A DNA stretch of 64,000 nucleotides from Korobacter sp036501185 (GCA_036501185.1 DASYAU010000070.1:9113-73112), one strand, 5' to 3'; shown: positions 1 to 9,320, counted from the stretch's first letter. Numbers and translations are program-made. The notes: generated from the sequence alone by a model not told the origin.

Positions 1-2
1 TA

Positions 3-1355
3 CTGCTCACGTCCACCCTTGCGATGGCCCAGATTCCGCGATCGAAGCACGTTGTGGTCGTCACCCTTGAAAACCATAGCTACGAACAGGCTGTCGGTAA
101 TCCGTCGATGCCGTATTTCAATTCGCTCATTCCCAAGGGAGGCATTGCAGACCAGTACTACGCGACCATGCATAACTCGCTTTCTACGCTCATGTGGCTT
201 GTCGCCGGACAAACGGTGACGACCAACGACAACACCATGCAGGTATTCGATGTCGACAGCATCGTCCGCCACATGCAGAAGGATGGCCGCACCTGGAAGA
301 GCTACCAAAGCCAATTGCCCTACGTGGGCTACATGGGCTTCAACGTGAACGAGTACGTGAAGCGGCATAACCCGCTTTCGTATTTCACTGACGTACAAGG
401 CGCACTCTCGGCCAATTTTGTGCCGACAGTTCCGCACTTCCAGAACGACATCGCAAAAGGCGCGCTGCCGGAGTATTCCTATGTGACTCCGGACCTGAAA
501 GAGGACGCACACGACGGCACGTTAGCAGAGGCGGATGCGTGGTTGGCAGCCAACATTCCGCAGTTGCTGGCCAGTCCAAAGTTCAAGGAAGACGGGATTC
601 TCTTCATCGTGTGGGACGAAGGCAGCGTGAACCCGGTTGATTCGCGCGGCACGGGCGGAAGGATTGCAACGCTAGTGCTCGGGCCCAAGGTGAAGAAGGG
701 TTTCCACTCGGAGGTGCAGTACAACCATCAGAGCCTGTTGAGGAGCACATGCCTGGCGCTGGCGCTCACGGGCTGTCCGGGAGGGGGAGCGGATGGCGTG
801 CCGATGATCGATTTCTTCAACGCGAATAAGTCGGGGATGCTCCAGGTGAACCTGACCTCGCCGGCACTGAACAACGTGGACGGCATGCTTCATTTGCGTG
901 CGACGGGAACCTCCGGTCCGTATGTCGCGACCGGCATGGCGGCGTACCTGGGCGGCGAGCTGGTCGCGAAGAGCAGTACGCCGAGCCTAAGCGCCGATCT
1001 CAACGTGGCCCCGGGCACGTACTCGCTCACGGTGCGTGGCTGGGATGCTTCCGGGGCGACCAGCGACGTCGTTCGCACGATCACCGTGGCGGGACCGAAA
1101 TTGGCGGTGAACCTTCTCTTCCCAACCACCACAAACGTCAGTGGCGCGCTACACATCCTGGCGGCGGGGCAGTCCGGCGAGTATGCGACGACGGGGATGG
1201 CGGCATACATAAGCAACAAGTTGGTAATGAAGACGACGACGCCGAGTCTTGAAACCTACGTGAACGAAGCGCCAGGCGGCTACAACGTCACGGTGAAGGT
1301 GTGGGACACGAAGGGGAACTCGGCTTCGACGCAATATGCCGTCACCATCCATTGA
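3..1355 (+). CDS. secreted phosphoesterase with two C-terminal repeats (5' partial)
   Basis: The reading frame is open to the left edge. The first in-window residues (LLTSTLAMA, then QIPRSKH) look like the end of a signal peptide with an AMA cleavage site, so the real start lies outside the window. The mature part resembles the phosphoesterase family of phospholipase C and acid phosphatases (PF04185): an early VVVTLENHSYE metal-site motif, a late VWDEG motif and an YNHQSLLRS motif. After about residue 275 come two tandem copies of an approximately 80-residue Ig-like repeat, each holding a GMAAY motif and ending in a VxxWD motif. A hairpin terminator follows the stop. The substrate cannot be told from sequence; export to the periplasm or outside is inferred from the signal peptide. 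Confidence 0.8.
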   Translation: MLTSTLAMAQIPRSKHVVVVTLENHSYEQAVGNPSMPYFNSLIPKGGIADQYYATMHNSLSTLMWLVAGQTVTTNDNTMQVFDVDSIVRHMQKDGRTWKSYQSQLPYVGYMGFNVNEYVKRHNPLSYFTDVQGALSANFVPTVPHFQNDIAKGALPEYSYVTPDLKEDAHDGTLAEADAWLAANIPQLLASPKFKEDGILFIVWDEGSVNPVDSRGTGGRIATLVLGPKVKKGFHSEVQYNHQSLLRSTCLALALTGCPGGGADGVPMIDFFNANKSGMLQVNLTSPALNNVDGMLHLRATGTSGPYVATGMAAYLGGELVAKSSTPSLSADLNVAPGTYSLTVRGWDASGATSDVVRTITVAGPKLAVNLLFPTTTNVSGALHILAAGQSGEYATTGMAAYISNKLVMKTTTPSLETYVNEAPGGYNVTVKVWDTKGNSASTQYAVTIH

Positions 1356-1369
1356 CCAGGTTTTGCGGT

Positions 1370-1400
1370 GGGCCGCGCGGAACATTGCGCGGCCCTTTTT
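1370..1400 (+). terminator. Rho-independent terminator of the phosphoesterase gene
   Basis: A perfect 9-base inverted repeat GGGCCGCGC / GCGCGGCCC with an 8-base loop is followed at once by TTTTT. It begins 14 bases after the stop codon. Confidence 0.85.
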
Positions 1401-1484
1401 ATCGCGAAAAATTCCGCGCAAGAAGATCGGGCTTTAGCGTTCTCTCGCCAGCAGGGAAAAAAACTCCTGCTGACGGGGTGACGT

Positions 1485-2738
1485 ATGCAGTGGATTCGAG
1501 CGGGATGGATGGCGGCGGCGGCTTCGTTGCTGACGGTTTGTTTCGGAGTAGGCGTGACAGGCGTTTCCGGTGGAGCGGCGCCTGGACAGAAGGCGGAGCT
1601 CGGTGAGTATCGCGTGCTGGAGCCATTGCGCAGCGGCTCGCTCACACTGTTTCCGGTGGTGCGGTCGGGAGAGTCGTCGGGCGCGAAGTGGGATTACATC
1701 ACCCTGGATGAAGGATTACGGTCGGGCGAGGTCATCGTGACCGAGTACGGCAAGTTGAGCAGCGGGATGGTGCGTCCGCGGCACGGAGAGGTGCGGCCCA
1801 TCGAGCGATATCAGGGCGACCGGGTGAACACGCTGGTGCTGGTGAATAACTCCGACCATCCGTTACTGCTGCTGGCGGGCGAGATCGTGTCGGGCGGAAA
1901 ACAAGACCGCGTTATCGGCAAAGATCGCATTGTGCCGGCGCACAGCGATCCGATTGACCTGTCGGTGTTTTGCATCGAGCACGGGCGCTGGGTCGAGAGC
2001 TCGGACAAATTCGGTGCCGTAGGTGGAAAGGCGAACAGCTTCATGGTGCAGCCGTCGGTACGCAGCAAGGCCATGGTGAAAAACGACCAGCAGCAGGTGT
2101 GGGCGTCGGTGAGCCGATCGGTCGCAGTCGCTGCGGAGACGGTGACGGTGGAAGCGGCGCCGTCCGCAAACACTACGATCCCCGGCCCCGGCGGCGTGCC
2201 GGTGGTCACAGACGGCGGGGCGAGCGGCCTGAATACGACCTCGTATGCCAAGGCGATGAGCGACCATCGCGTGCAGAAGCAGGTGGATAAAGTCGCGGAA
2301 CCGCTGTCGGACTCGCACACCCAGGTACTTCAAAAACTAAGGGCAGAGCATGCGGTCGGAGTGGTGGTGGCCGTGAACGGCGAGCTTATCTGGGCAGACA
2401 TTTTTGCCACGCCGGAGATGCTGGCCGCTTATTGGAACAAGTTGGTGCGGTCGTACGCCGCCGAGTCTTACGACAAGAATGCCGTCGGTCGGGTTCCGAG
2501 CGTCGGCGAGGCGCAGCAGTTCATCGATCGTCCAGCGCAGGGCAGTGAAACCACGGAAGGCGAAACGGGCATTTATCGCTACCGCGAGATTCGCGGTGAC
2601 GACCAATCGACGTTCTATTTACAGGTGCTGATGGAAGGACACGATTTCTATGCTCACATCAGCCGGGCGGCGGAAGATCGAGGTGATGCGAAGCTGATGC
2701 CGGTGCCGGCGCCGGCGCGCGGGATTCCGATCGACTAG
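1485..2738 (+). CDS. ARPP-1 domain secreted protein
   Basis: This 417-residue protein starts at ATG with a hydrophobic N-terminal segment (about residues 8-30), so it is probably exported or membrane anchored. Residues about 40-200 match the ARPP-1 (DUF6569) family as I remember it: the pattern LLLLAGEIVSGGKQDR with a following SVFCIEHGRW is typical. The domain was named for its association with ADP-ribosyl and phosphatase systems; its activity is unknown. The C-terminal third (after about residue 260) keeps a helical region and a YxQVLMEGHDFYAH end without a family I can name. The stop codon overlaps the stop of the small convergent Cys-rich gene in a shared CTAG. Confidence 0.7.
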   Translation: MQWIRAGWMAAAASLLTVCFGVGVTGVSGGAAPGQKAELGEYRVLEPLRSGSLTLFPVVRSGESSGAKWDYITLDEGLRSGEVIVTEYGKLSSGMVRPRHGEVRPIERYQGDRVNTLVLVNNSDHPLLLLAGEIVSGGKQDRVIGKDRIVPAHSDPIDLSVFCIEHGRWVESSDKFGAVGGKANSFMVQPSVRSKAMVKNDQQQVWASVSRSVAVAAETVTVEAAPSANTTIPGPGGVPVVTDGGASGLNTTSYAKAMSDHRVQKQVDKVAEPLSDSHTQVLQKLRAEHAVGVVVAVNGELIWADIFATPEMLAAYWNKLVRSYAAESYDKNAVGRVPSVGEAQQFIDRPAQGSETTEGETGIYRYREIRGDDQSTFYLQVLMEGHDFYAHISRAAEDRGDAKLMPVPAPARGIPID

Positions 2739-2905
2739 TTGGCCTGGGGCGTGTAGTCGCAGACTTCGCGGCATTCCTGGCAGTAGTACTGGCCATCCTG
2801 CCACATGCGGCAATCGTGCTCGCCTTGGCAAATGACACAGTATTTGTTGCATTCGCAGTCGTGCTCGTCGCGTTCGCAGGCGATGCAGAAATAACGGTCG
2901 GCCAT
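2735..2905 (-). CDS. small Cys-rich (zinc-ribbon-like) protein, 56 aa
   Basis: Read on the minus strand from ATG at 2905 to TAG at 2735 this gives a 56-residue peptide starting MADRYFCIACERDEHDC. It has ten cysteines (7, 10, 17, 19, 23, 26, 32, 42, 45, 49), four of them in CxxC pairs (7/10, 23/26 and 42/45 are CxxC), plus histidines at 15 and 30. This spacing is expected for a small metal-binding ribbon and very unlikely by chance. No strong Shine-Dalgarno sequence is seen before the ATG. It is convergent with the ARPP-1 gene and upstream of it on the minus strand lies the lone receiver gene. Function unknown. Confidence 0.65.
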   Translation of the reverse strand: MADRYFCIACERDEHDCECNKYCVICQGEHDCRMWQDGQYYCQECREVCDYTPQAN

Positions 2906-2951
2906 GGAAAGGAATGTAACGCGAAACGCGCGGCAGCGGAAGGGGGAAACG

Positions 2952-3317
2952 TCAACAGTTGGACTTGGTAGTGAGTTGGGCGATTTTCGCGAGCAGGACC
3001 TCCGGCGACTCGCCCTTTACCACGAAGGCGTCGATCGTTCCGTCGAGCGGCTCGGGCAGGGTGATGAACGCGGATAGGAGAATGATGGGGACGCCGGGTT
3101 TCGATTCTCGCATCGCCCGGGCGACAGCGCCGCCGTTCATGCCGGGCATGTAGTAATCGAGCACCACGGCGTCGAATTCCTGCGCGTGAAACGCTGCGAG
3201 CCCCTCGGTGCCCGCTTCCGCGGTCGACACCTCGTAGCCCTGCCGCTCGAGGAGCAGCTTGCGCACCCTCAAGCCGGCAGGTTCGTCATCAACGCACAAA
3301 AGTTTTTTCTTCGGCAA
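2952..3317 (-). CDS. single-domain response regulator (receiver)
   Basis: A 121-residue stand-alone CheY-like receiver. The acidic pair is DDE at residues 10-12, the phospho-acceptor aspartate sits in VVLDYYMPGMNG (about D54), the conserved Ser is in LLSAF and the conserved Lys in FVVKGESP. There is no output domain, so it would act by protein contact or in a phosphorelay. No kinase gene is adjacent; the nearest kinases are in the stressosome region some 19 kb away, and no link to them is shown. The gene is transcribed away from the gcv operon, sharing a 284-base gap with gcvT. Confidence 0.85.
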   Translation of the reverse strand: MPKKKLLCVDDEPAGLRVRKLLLERQGYEVSTAEAGTEGLAAFHAQEFDAVVLDYYMPGMNGGAVARAMRESKPGVPIILLSAFITLPEPLDGTIDAFVVKGESPEVLLAKIAQLTTKSNC

Positions 3318-3601
3318 GCGGACTCCGCAAGGTCGCTACTCCCCAGCTTGCGGGCGAGTGAAATGGGCACATAGGAAACAAAGATTGGATGGATTTTAGC
3401 ATCGCTTGATGCGGCAAAATTGCATTCTGGGCTGTGAATTTCCGATGGCGCATTGAGGCGTGGTGCGCGCGGTTTTGGCGTTGCGGGAAAACCGAGATTG
3501 TGGCTCATTGACCCGCCGGAAATCAGCGTGTTAACGTACAAAGTTCTGCTATCCAAGCTGCGCTTGCCAGTACTTTCTCGCGCACAAAAAGAAGGCCGTC
3601 G

Positions 3602-4750
3602 TTGACTTCCTCCACCGAGGCAAACGCCTCCATCCGCAAGACTGCGCTGAACGCTACCCATCGCCGGATGGGAGCGAAGATGGTCAACTTCAATGGCTGG
3701 GACATGCCAGTGGAATATCCCTCGGCCGGCGGGCTCATGAAAGAGCATCTCGCAGTGCGAAGCGGAGTCGGCCTGTTTGACGTCAGCCACATGGGCGACA
3801 TCCGTGTACATGGCCCCGAGGCGCTCAAAGCCGTTCAGCAAATCACTATGAATGACGCCTCCAAGCTGCAGGCAGGGCAGGCACAATACTCTGCCATGCT
3901 CTATCCGCAGGGGACGTTTGTCGATGACGTGATCGTCCACAAGATGGCGGACGACGATTACCTGCTCGTGATCAACGCCGGCACGCGTGAGAAAGACGTC
4001 AACTGGGTCAAGGACAACACGAAACAATTTAAACTAACGGTTGAAGACTTGAGCGATCAGTTCACCCAGATCGCCATACAGGGTCCCAAGGGTGTAGACA
4101 CGCTCCAGAAATTGACGGACGTCGATCTGTCGCAGGTCAAGTTTTACTGGTTTACCCGCGGAACTGTCGCCGGGTTGAAGAACATCCTGATCGCCCGCAC
4201 CGGCTACACCGCCGAAGACGGCTTCGAGATCTACATCCCCAGCGACGATGCCACCAGTGACCGCGTATGGAACGAACTGATCGAAGCGGGTAAGGAGTTT
4301 GGCGTCGTCCCCGCCGGATTGGGCGCTCGCAACACTCTGCGGTTGGAAGGGAAGCTTCCGCTCTACGGTCACGAGATCAGCGACACGATTAATGTTTGGG
4401 AGGCTGGGCTAGATCGCTTCCTGAAGATGGACAAGGGCGACTTCATCGGTCGCGCCGCGCTGGAAAAAGCCAAAGCCGAAGGCACGAAGCGCGTTCTCGT
4501 TGGGCTGGAGACAATCGAACGCGGCATTCCGCGCGACGGCTACAAGGTGCTCGATCTCAACGGCAAAGAGATCGGCTACGTGACGAGTGGATCGTATATG
4601 CCGTTCCTGAAGCGCAATCTGGCGCTGGCCTATGTTCCGGTGGAGCAATCGCAACTCGACAATATTGTCGCAATCGAGATCCGCGGCCACGCGGTCAAGG
4701 CCAAGGTGGTTCCGTCGCAGTTCTACAAGCGTCCTAAAAAGACTTCATAA
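3602..4750 (+). CDS. gcvT: aminomethyltransferase (glycine cleavage T protein)
   Basis: T protein takes the aminomethyl group from lipoylated GcvH and passes it to tetrahydrofolate, releasing ammonia. The 382-residue product has the usual family length and N-terminal motifs (FNGWDMPVEY, GLFDVSHMGD), the folate-site region NDASKLQAGQAQYSAML and the C-terminal barrel ending in KAKVVPSQFYKRP. The start is a TTG preceded by AGAAGG six bases upstream; an internal ATG at residue 23 is the alternative. It is first in gcvT-gcvH-gcvPA-gcvPB. I looked for a glycine riboswitch in the 284 bases upstream and did not find its core motifs. Confidence 0.95.
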   Translation: MTSSTEANASIRKTALNATHRRMGAKMVNFNGWDMPVEYPSAGGLMKEHLAVRSGVGLFDVSHMGDIRVHGPEALKAVQQITMNDASKLQAGQAQYSAMLYPQGTFVDDVIVHKMADDDYLLVINAGTREKDVNWVKDNTKQFKLTVEDLSDQFTQIAIQGPKGVDTLQKLTDVDLSQVKFYWFTRGTVAGLKNILIARTGYTAEDGFEIYIPSDDATSDRVWNELIEAGKEFGVVPAGLGARNTLRLEGKLPLYGHEISDTINVWEAGLDRFLKMDKGDFIGRAALEKAKAEGTKRVLVGLETIERGIPRDGYKVLDLNGKEIGYVTSGSYMPFLKRNLALAYVPVEQSQLDNIVAIEIRGHAVKAKVVPSQFYKRPKKTS

Positions 4751-4773
4751 GTTTAAGTTTGGGGAGAACGTTG

Positions 4774-5163
4774 ATGGCGTATCCGAAAGACTACAAGTAC
4801 ACGCAAGAGCACGAGTGGATTAAGCCCGAGGGCAAGACCGGCACGATCGGCATCACGGACCATGCGCAAGCGTCGTTGGGCGACATTGTGTTTGTCGAAC
4901 TGCCCAAGGTTGGCGCGACCATCACCAAGGGCCAGAGCTTCGGCACGGTGGAATCGGTGAAGGCTGTGAGCGACTTGTTCGCGCCGGTCAGCGGCAAGGT
5001 GACCGCCGTGAACGAAGAGCTGACAACCTCCCCTGAAAAAGTGAATTCCGACGCGCACGCCGCCTGGATGATCAAGGTGGAAATCAGCGATTTGTCCGAT
5101 TTGGAAAAGCTGATGTCGGCTGAAGATTACGAAAAGTTCGCTGCCGAAGAGGCAGGGCACTAG
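4774..5163 (+). CDS. gcvH: glycine cleavage H protein
   Basis: The lipoyl carrier that shuttles the aminomethyl group and reducing equivalents among the P, T and L proteins. The 129-residue product has the lipoylation site in ESVKAVSDLFAP (K63) and a typical length. ATG at 4774 was chosen because GGGGAG lies at 4761-4766 just before it and the family begins at this point (MAYPKDYKYT); an upstream in-frame TTG would place the ribosome site inside the gene. It lies 23 bases after gcvT. Confidence 0.95.
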   Translation: MAYPKDYKYTQEHEWIKPEGKTGTIGITDHAQASLGDIVFVELPKVGATITKGQSFGTVESVKAVSDLFAPVSGKVTAVNEELTTSPEKVNSDAHAAWMIKVEISDLSDLEKLMSAEDYEKFAAEEAGH

Positions 5164-5254
5164 AATCGTACTCACGTCGCCACGTATCTATATTCTCGGG
5201 CCGTCCACTCGCATTGCGACGATGGTACGGCCTTTGTTGTGATTGGACTTACTT

Positions 5255-6583
5255 ATGCGCTATCTTCCCAAATCCCAGGCTGATCGCGAGGCGATGCTCC
5301 GCGAGATCGGCTGCGGAACCATTGACGATCTCTTCACTCCCATTCCCGAGGAATACCGGCTTAACCGCGACCTCAACATCCCGCGGCAGTACGGCGAATC
5401 GGAGATCCTCGACTTCTTCAAGCAACGCGCCGCAGAAAATGCCAACGGCTTCTCGGTCTTCATCGGCGCTGGCGCTTACAACCACTATCGTCCCGTGGTG
5501 ATCGATTCGCTGGTGTCGCGGGGCGAGTGGTTCACAGCCTACACGCCGTACCAGCCGGAAATTTCGCAGGGCACGCTGCAATCCATCTTCGAATTCCAGT
5601 CGATGATTTGCGAGCTGACCGGCATGGAGGTGGCGAACGCCTCGATGTACGACGGATCCACCGGCGCAGCCGAAGCCATTATGATGGCCGTCCGCGTGAC
5701 CGGTCGACACAAAGCGGTGGTGGCGAAGACGGTGCATCCCGAATATCGCGAGGTGATCGCGACCTATGCCAAGCACCAGGGCCTGCCGATCACGACCGAT
5801 GGGTTTAGCGACAACGGCCGCGTCGACGTGAAGGCGCTCGATGCCGCCATCACCGACCAGACCGCCTGCGTGCTGATTCAGTCACCAAACTTCTTCGGCA
5901 CGATTGAGGACGTGGCGGCGATCGCCGACATCGCGCACAAGAAAGGTGCGCTGCTGGTGGTCTCGATTGCGGAAGCCCTTTCGTTGGGAATCATCCGGCC
6001 GCCGAGCGAAGCCGACATTATCAGCATGGAATCGCAGTCGTTCGGCGTGCCGCTTGGATACGGTGGACCGTATGCCGGCGTGATCGCTACCAAAGAAAAG
6101 TTCGTGCGCCAGATCCCTGGCCGCCTCGTCGGCCAAACCGTGGACCGCAATGGCAAGCGCGGCTTCGTGCTGACGCTTTCCACGCGAGAACAGCATATCC
6201 GCCGCGAGAAGGCGACCTCGAACATCTGTACCAACCAGGCTCTCATCGCGCTGATGGCCAACATATTTATGACCGTCTATGGGAAGCAGGGGCTACGCGA
6301 TTTAGCTAAGCAGAATTTGGCGAAGACGGCTTACGCCGTTGACGCGTTCGAGAAGGCAGGCGCGAAGATCCTCTTCAAGCAATCGCCATTCTTCAACGAA
6401 TTCGTCGTGCAAACCGCCGGCGATTCCCGCGAGCTCAACGACAAACTTATCGAGCAGAAGGTCATTGGAGGCTTCCCGCTGAAGAAGTTTTATCCGGAGC
6501 TCGGCAACTCGGCCGTATGGTGCGTGACTGAGTTGAACACGAAGGCCGCGATTGATGCGGCTGCCAAGGGGGTCGCGCGATGA
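5255..6583 (+). CDS. gcvPA: glycine dehydrogenase (decarboxylating) subunit 1
   Basis: N-terminal half of the split pyridoxal-phosphate P protein, which decarboxylates glycine and loads the aminomethyl group onto GcvH. The ATG at 5255 gives a 442-residue product starting MRYLPKSQADREAML, as in the family; a TTG four codons upstream is less likely. Signature stretches include FIGAGAYNHYRP, YTPYQPEISQGTLQ and GASM-like MYDGSTGAAEA. The partner gcvPB overlaps its stop by four bases (ATGA), which suggests translational coupling of the two subunits. A 91-base gap separates it from gcvH. Confidence 0.95.
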   Translation: MRYLPKSQADREAMLREIGCGTIDDLFTPIPEEYRLNRDLNIPRQYGESEILDFFKQRAAENANGFSVFIGAGAYNHYRPVVIDSLVSRGEWFTAYTPYQPEISQGTLQSIFEFQSMICELTGMEVANASMYDGSTGAAEAIMMAVRVTGRHKAVVAKTVHPEYREVIATYAKHQGLPITTDGFSDNGRVDVKALDAAITDQTACVLIQSPNFFGTIEDVAAIADIAHKKGALLVVSIAEALSLGIIRPPSEADIISMESQSFGVPLGYGGPYAGVIATKEKFVRQIPGRLVGQTVDRNGKRGFVLTLSTREQHIRREKATSNICTNQALIALMANIFMTVYGKQGLRDLAKQNLAKTAYAVDAFEKAGAKILFKQSPFFNEFVVQTAGDSRELNDKLIEQKVIGGFPLKKFYPELGNSAVWCVTELNTKAAIDAAAKGVAR

Positions 6584-8088
6584 ACGACAAGATCACGAAG
6601 GCGACCACTCACGTCAACCAGAATGAAGACCTGATCTTCGAGAAGTCGTCGCCCGGCAAGAAGGCCTACAGGCTGCCGCCGCTCGACGTGCCTGACGTCG
6701 ATGAGCGCGAGCTCCTGGGCGCCGATGTCGTCCGGGAAGACCTAGGCAACATACCCGAGGTAAGCGAGATCGAGATCATCCGCCACTTCACCCGCATGAG
6801 CACATGGAACTACGCGGTGGATTACGGGATGTATCCGCTGGGCTCGTGCACTATGAAGTACAACGCGCGCATCAACGAGGTCATTTCGCGGCTCGACGGC
6901 ATTGCCGGCGCGCACCCGTACCAGCCCGAGAAGCTTTCGCAGGGCAACCTGCGCATCATGAAGATGCTGGCCGATCAGCTCATCGAGATCACCGGCATGG
7001 ACGCGATCACGTTGCAGCCCGCGGCCGGTGCGCATGGCGAGATGACTGGCATTCTGCTGGTTCGCTCGTATCTCGAATCAAAAGGCAATCCGCGCAAGAA
7101 GATCCTGATCCCCGACTCCGCGCACGGCACCAATCCGGCGACGGCGGCGATCTGCGGCTACCAGGTCGAGAACCTGAAGTCGAACTCAAACGGCCTGACC
7201 GACATTCCTTCGCTCGTCGCGCAGATGAATGAAGACGTCGCCGCGCTGATGCTGACGAATCCGAATACGCTTGGCGTCTTCGAGCAGGAGATCCACAAGA
7301 TCGCCGACATCCTGCACGACAAGGGCGGCTTGCTCTACATGGACGGCGCGAACATGAACGCATTGGTCGGCAAAACGCGGCCCGGCGACTTCGGCGTGGA
7401 CGTGATGCACCTGAACCTGCACAAAACATTCTCGACGCCTCATGGTGGCGGCGGCCCAGGGAGCGGGCCGGTGGCCGTCAAGAAGCACCTGGAACCATTT
7501 CTGCCAGCACCGGTGATCGCGCAAAATGCCGATGGTTCGCTGCGGCTCGACTACAACCGGCCGCAGTCGATTGGCCGCGTGCGCATGTACTACGGCAATT
7601 TCGGCATGCACACGCGTGCGCTTGCGTACATCATGGCCAACGGTCCGGATGGCCTGCGACTGACCACGGAAGACGCGGTGCTGAACGCGAACTACATTCG
7701 CAAGAAGCTCGCCGGCATCTACGACCTGCCATACAACACGCCTAGCATGCACGAAGTTGTCTTCAGCGATCGCAACCAGGCGCGAAAGGGAATCAAGACC
7801 GGCGACATTGCCAAACGGCTCATCGATTATGGATTCCACCCGTACACGACCTCGTTTCCGCTGATCGTGCCGGGTGCGCTGATGATCGAGCCGACGGAGA
7901 GCGAATCAAAAGAAGAGTTGGATCAGTTCATCGACGCAATGAAGGCCGTGGCGGAGGAAGCGGAGAACAATCCGGAGATCATTGCCGGAGCGCCGCACAA
8001 TACCCGCGTTTCGCGCATGGACGAAACCGCGGCGGCCCGTAAGCCGATCCTGCGATGGAAGCCGAAGGCAACGGGAGCGGCGGAGTAG
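6580..8088 (+). CDS. gcvPB: glycine dehydrogenase (decarboxylating) subunit 2
   Basis: C-terminal half of the split P protein and holder of the PLP-binding lysine, visible in MHLNLHKTFSTPHGGGGPG. The 502-residue product has normal length, with LGSCTMKYNARIN near the N-terminus and DSAHGTNPATAA in the middle. It starts on the ATGA overlap with gcvPA and ends just before a bidirectional hairpin terminator, closing the gcv operon. Lipoamide dehydrogenase (L protein) is not in the window. Confidence 0.95.
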   Translation: MNDKITKATTHVNQNEDLIFEKSSPGKKAYRLPPLDVPDVDERELLGADVVREDLGNIPEVSEIEIIRHFTRMSTWNYAVDYGMYPLGSCTMKYNARINEVISRLDGIAGAHPYQPEKLSQGNLRIMKMLADQLIEITGMDAITLQPAAGAHGEMTGILLVRSYLESKGNPRKKILIPDSAHGTNPATAAICGYQVENLKSNSNGLTDIPSLVAQMNEDVAALMLTNPNTLGVFEQEIHKIADILHDKGGLLYMDGANMNALVGKTRPGDFGVDVMHLNLHKTFSTPHGGGGPGSGPVAVKKHLEPFLPAPVIAQNADGSLRLDYNRPQSIGRVRMYYGNFGMHTRALAYIMANGPDGLRLTTEDAVLNANYIRKKLAGIYDLPYNTPSMHEVVFSDRNQARKGIKTGDIAKRLIDYGFHPYTTSFPLIVPGALMIEPTESESKEELDQFIDAMKAVAEEAENNPEIIAGAPHNTRVSRMDETAAARKPILRWKPKATGAAE

Positions 8089-8104
8089 GCATTTTCGCGA
8101 ACAG

Positions 8105-8132
8105 AAAAAAGACCCGCGCGTGCGGGTCTTTT
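8105..8132. terminator. bidirectional terminator after gcvPB
   Basis: A GACCCGC / GCGGGTC stem with a GCGT loop is preceded by six A and followed by four T, so it can end transcription from both the gcv operon and the convergent membrane-protein gene. Confidence 0.85.
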
Positions 8133-8142
8133 CCATTTTGCG

Positions 8143-8712
8143 TCAGACGTTCTTCAGCACTTTGCCGGCGATCAGGCCGAGGATGAGGAAGCCTATCAGA
8201 CCGGTGAACATGGCTCCGATGGTGTAGACCGCGGGGAATCCATACCAATTCCAGTAGGGAACATTGGTGACGATCACGGCGACGATGCCGATGGTCAGCA
8301 CGAACGCCACTCGGCGGCCGTAGCTGCCTAGCGCAGCGCGTGCCAACAGCAGCGATGCGAAGAACGCCTCGAGAAATTCGGTGATGAACTCAATTGCCAA
8401 TTGCGAGGGCGCAAGCATTCGTGCGCCGGGCGCGTGGTAGATCAGCAAACCCGACGGATTGGCGTCGAGCTTTTCCTGGTAATGCTTCATTGCCTCGCGC
8501 TGTTCGGCGCGCGGTTGGTTGAGACCGGCGCCGGGGAAGAGATAAAGGCCGCCCTGGTTGCCGATGCTGTCGTGCATGGCAGCGAGCACTGGCGCTTCGT
8601 TGGGAATCTCGCTGATGCCCATAGTTCCTAGCGAGGTGGCCATGTGGGCAATCGACATCCAGATGAACATCCCGATAGCGCCGAGAAGAGCGGCGAGCAG
8701 AACGCGTTTCAT
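8143..8712 (-). CDS. integral membrane protein of unknown function
   Basis: A 189-residue protein with a hydrophobic N-terminal segment (about 4-22) and about three more membrane segments in the C-terminal half (about 108-130, 135-155, 162-185). The loop between residues 30 and 105 is polar and probably faces the periplasm; it contains a GGLYLFPGAG stretch. I do not recognise the family. It lies convergent to gcvPB across the bidirectional terminator. Confidence 0.7.
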   Translation of the reverse strand: MKRVLLAALLGAIGMFIWMSIAHMATSLGTMGISEIPNEAPVLAAMHDSIGNQGGLYLFPGAGLNQPRAEQREAMKHYQEKLDANPSGLLIYHAPGARMLAPSQLAIEFITEFLEAFFASLLLARAALGSYGRRVAFVLTIGIVAVIVTNVPYWNWYGFPAVYTIGAMFTGLIGFLILGLIAGKVLKNV

Positions 8713-8801
8713 AATGAGAGCTCCTGTTCGCCCGGCATTATCGTCTTGCGGCGAACGCTTGGCAAACGGAAACCGTTATTGATGTACCAGAGTGGCTGGG
8801 A

Positions 8802-9320
8802 TCAACGTGGAGCGTAGAAGAGGTAATCGGCGGTGTAGTGCGAGCGGCTCTCACTCCCGGCAGCCGATTCGCTGCACGTGCCCTTCGGCTGGCCGCCCTC
8901 GGTGTGAATGCGCTGCACGTGGGTCACGTCGCTGAGCACGCCGGCGTTCGATTGCGAATGGTCGGCGGTCAGCAGCAGCCAGGCCACGGAATCGGAGGAA
9001 GGAGCGTCGCTTTTGGCAGCGACCTTACCGGTGATACGGCTGCCGTCCTTGTGCTGCCAGGTTGGGCCTGCGGAATGAATGATCACCACGCGTCCGGAGT
9101 CATCGCGCAGTTCGGCCTCTGGACCTTTTAGAGTCCAGGCATATTTGCCGTCGGGAGACTTGGCGCAGGTGTAGATCTGGACGCCGCTGGCATGGGTCTG
9201 GAGGATGAGCTTTTCGCTGGCGGGCGGAGCGAGCGACGCTGGCACGTCGCTTGGCGGGCTCTGCGCGAGCGGTAGGCACGAAAACAACAGAAGGCAAAGA
9301 AGGGAGAGGGCTTTGCTCAT
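8802..9320 (-). CDS. secreted DUF3455-like protein
   Basis: The ATG at 9320 gives a 172-residue protein with a clear signal peptide (MSKALSLLCLLLFSCLPLAQS). A longer frame open to 9422 runs into the tRNA gene and is rejected. The mature part has the pattern IYTCAKSPDGKYAWTLKGPEA, then GPTWQHKDGSRITGKV and a C-terminal YTADYLFYA, which matches the DUF3455 family of exported proteins as I recall it. Family members are of unknown function. Two cysteines in the mature part (in YTCA and GTCSES) could pair. Confidence 0.75.
   Translation of the reverse strand: MSKALSLLCLLLFSCLPLAQSPPSDVPASLAPPASEKLILQTHASGVQIYTCAKSPDGKYAWTLKGPEAELRDDSGRVVIIHSAGPTWQHKDGSRITGKVAAKSDAPSSDSVAWLLLTADHSQSNAGVLSDVTHVQRIHTEGGQPKGTCSESAAGSESRSHYTADYLFYAPR

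Noticed and set aside
3318..3601. Glycine riboswitch before gcvT
   Set aside because: No paired aptamer cores or expected conserved loops were recognised upstream of the start.
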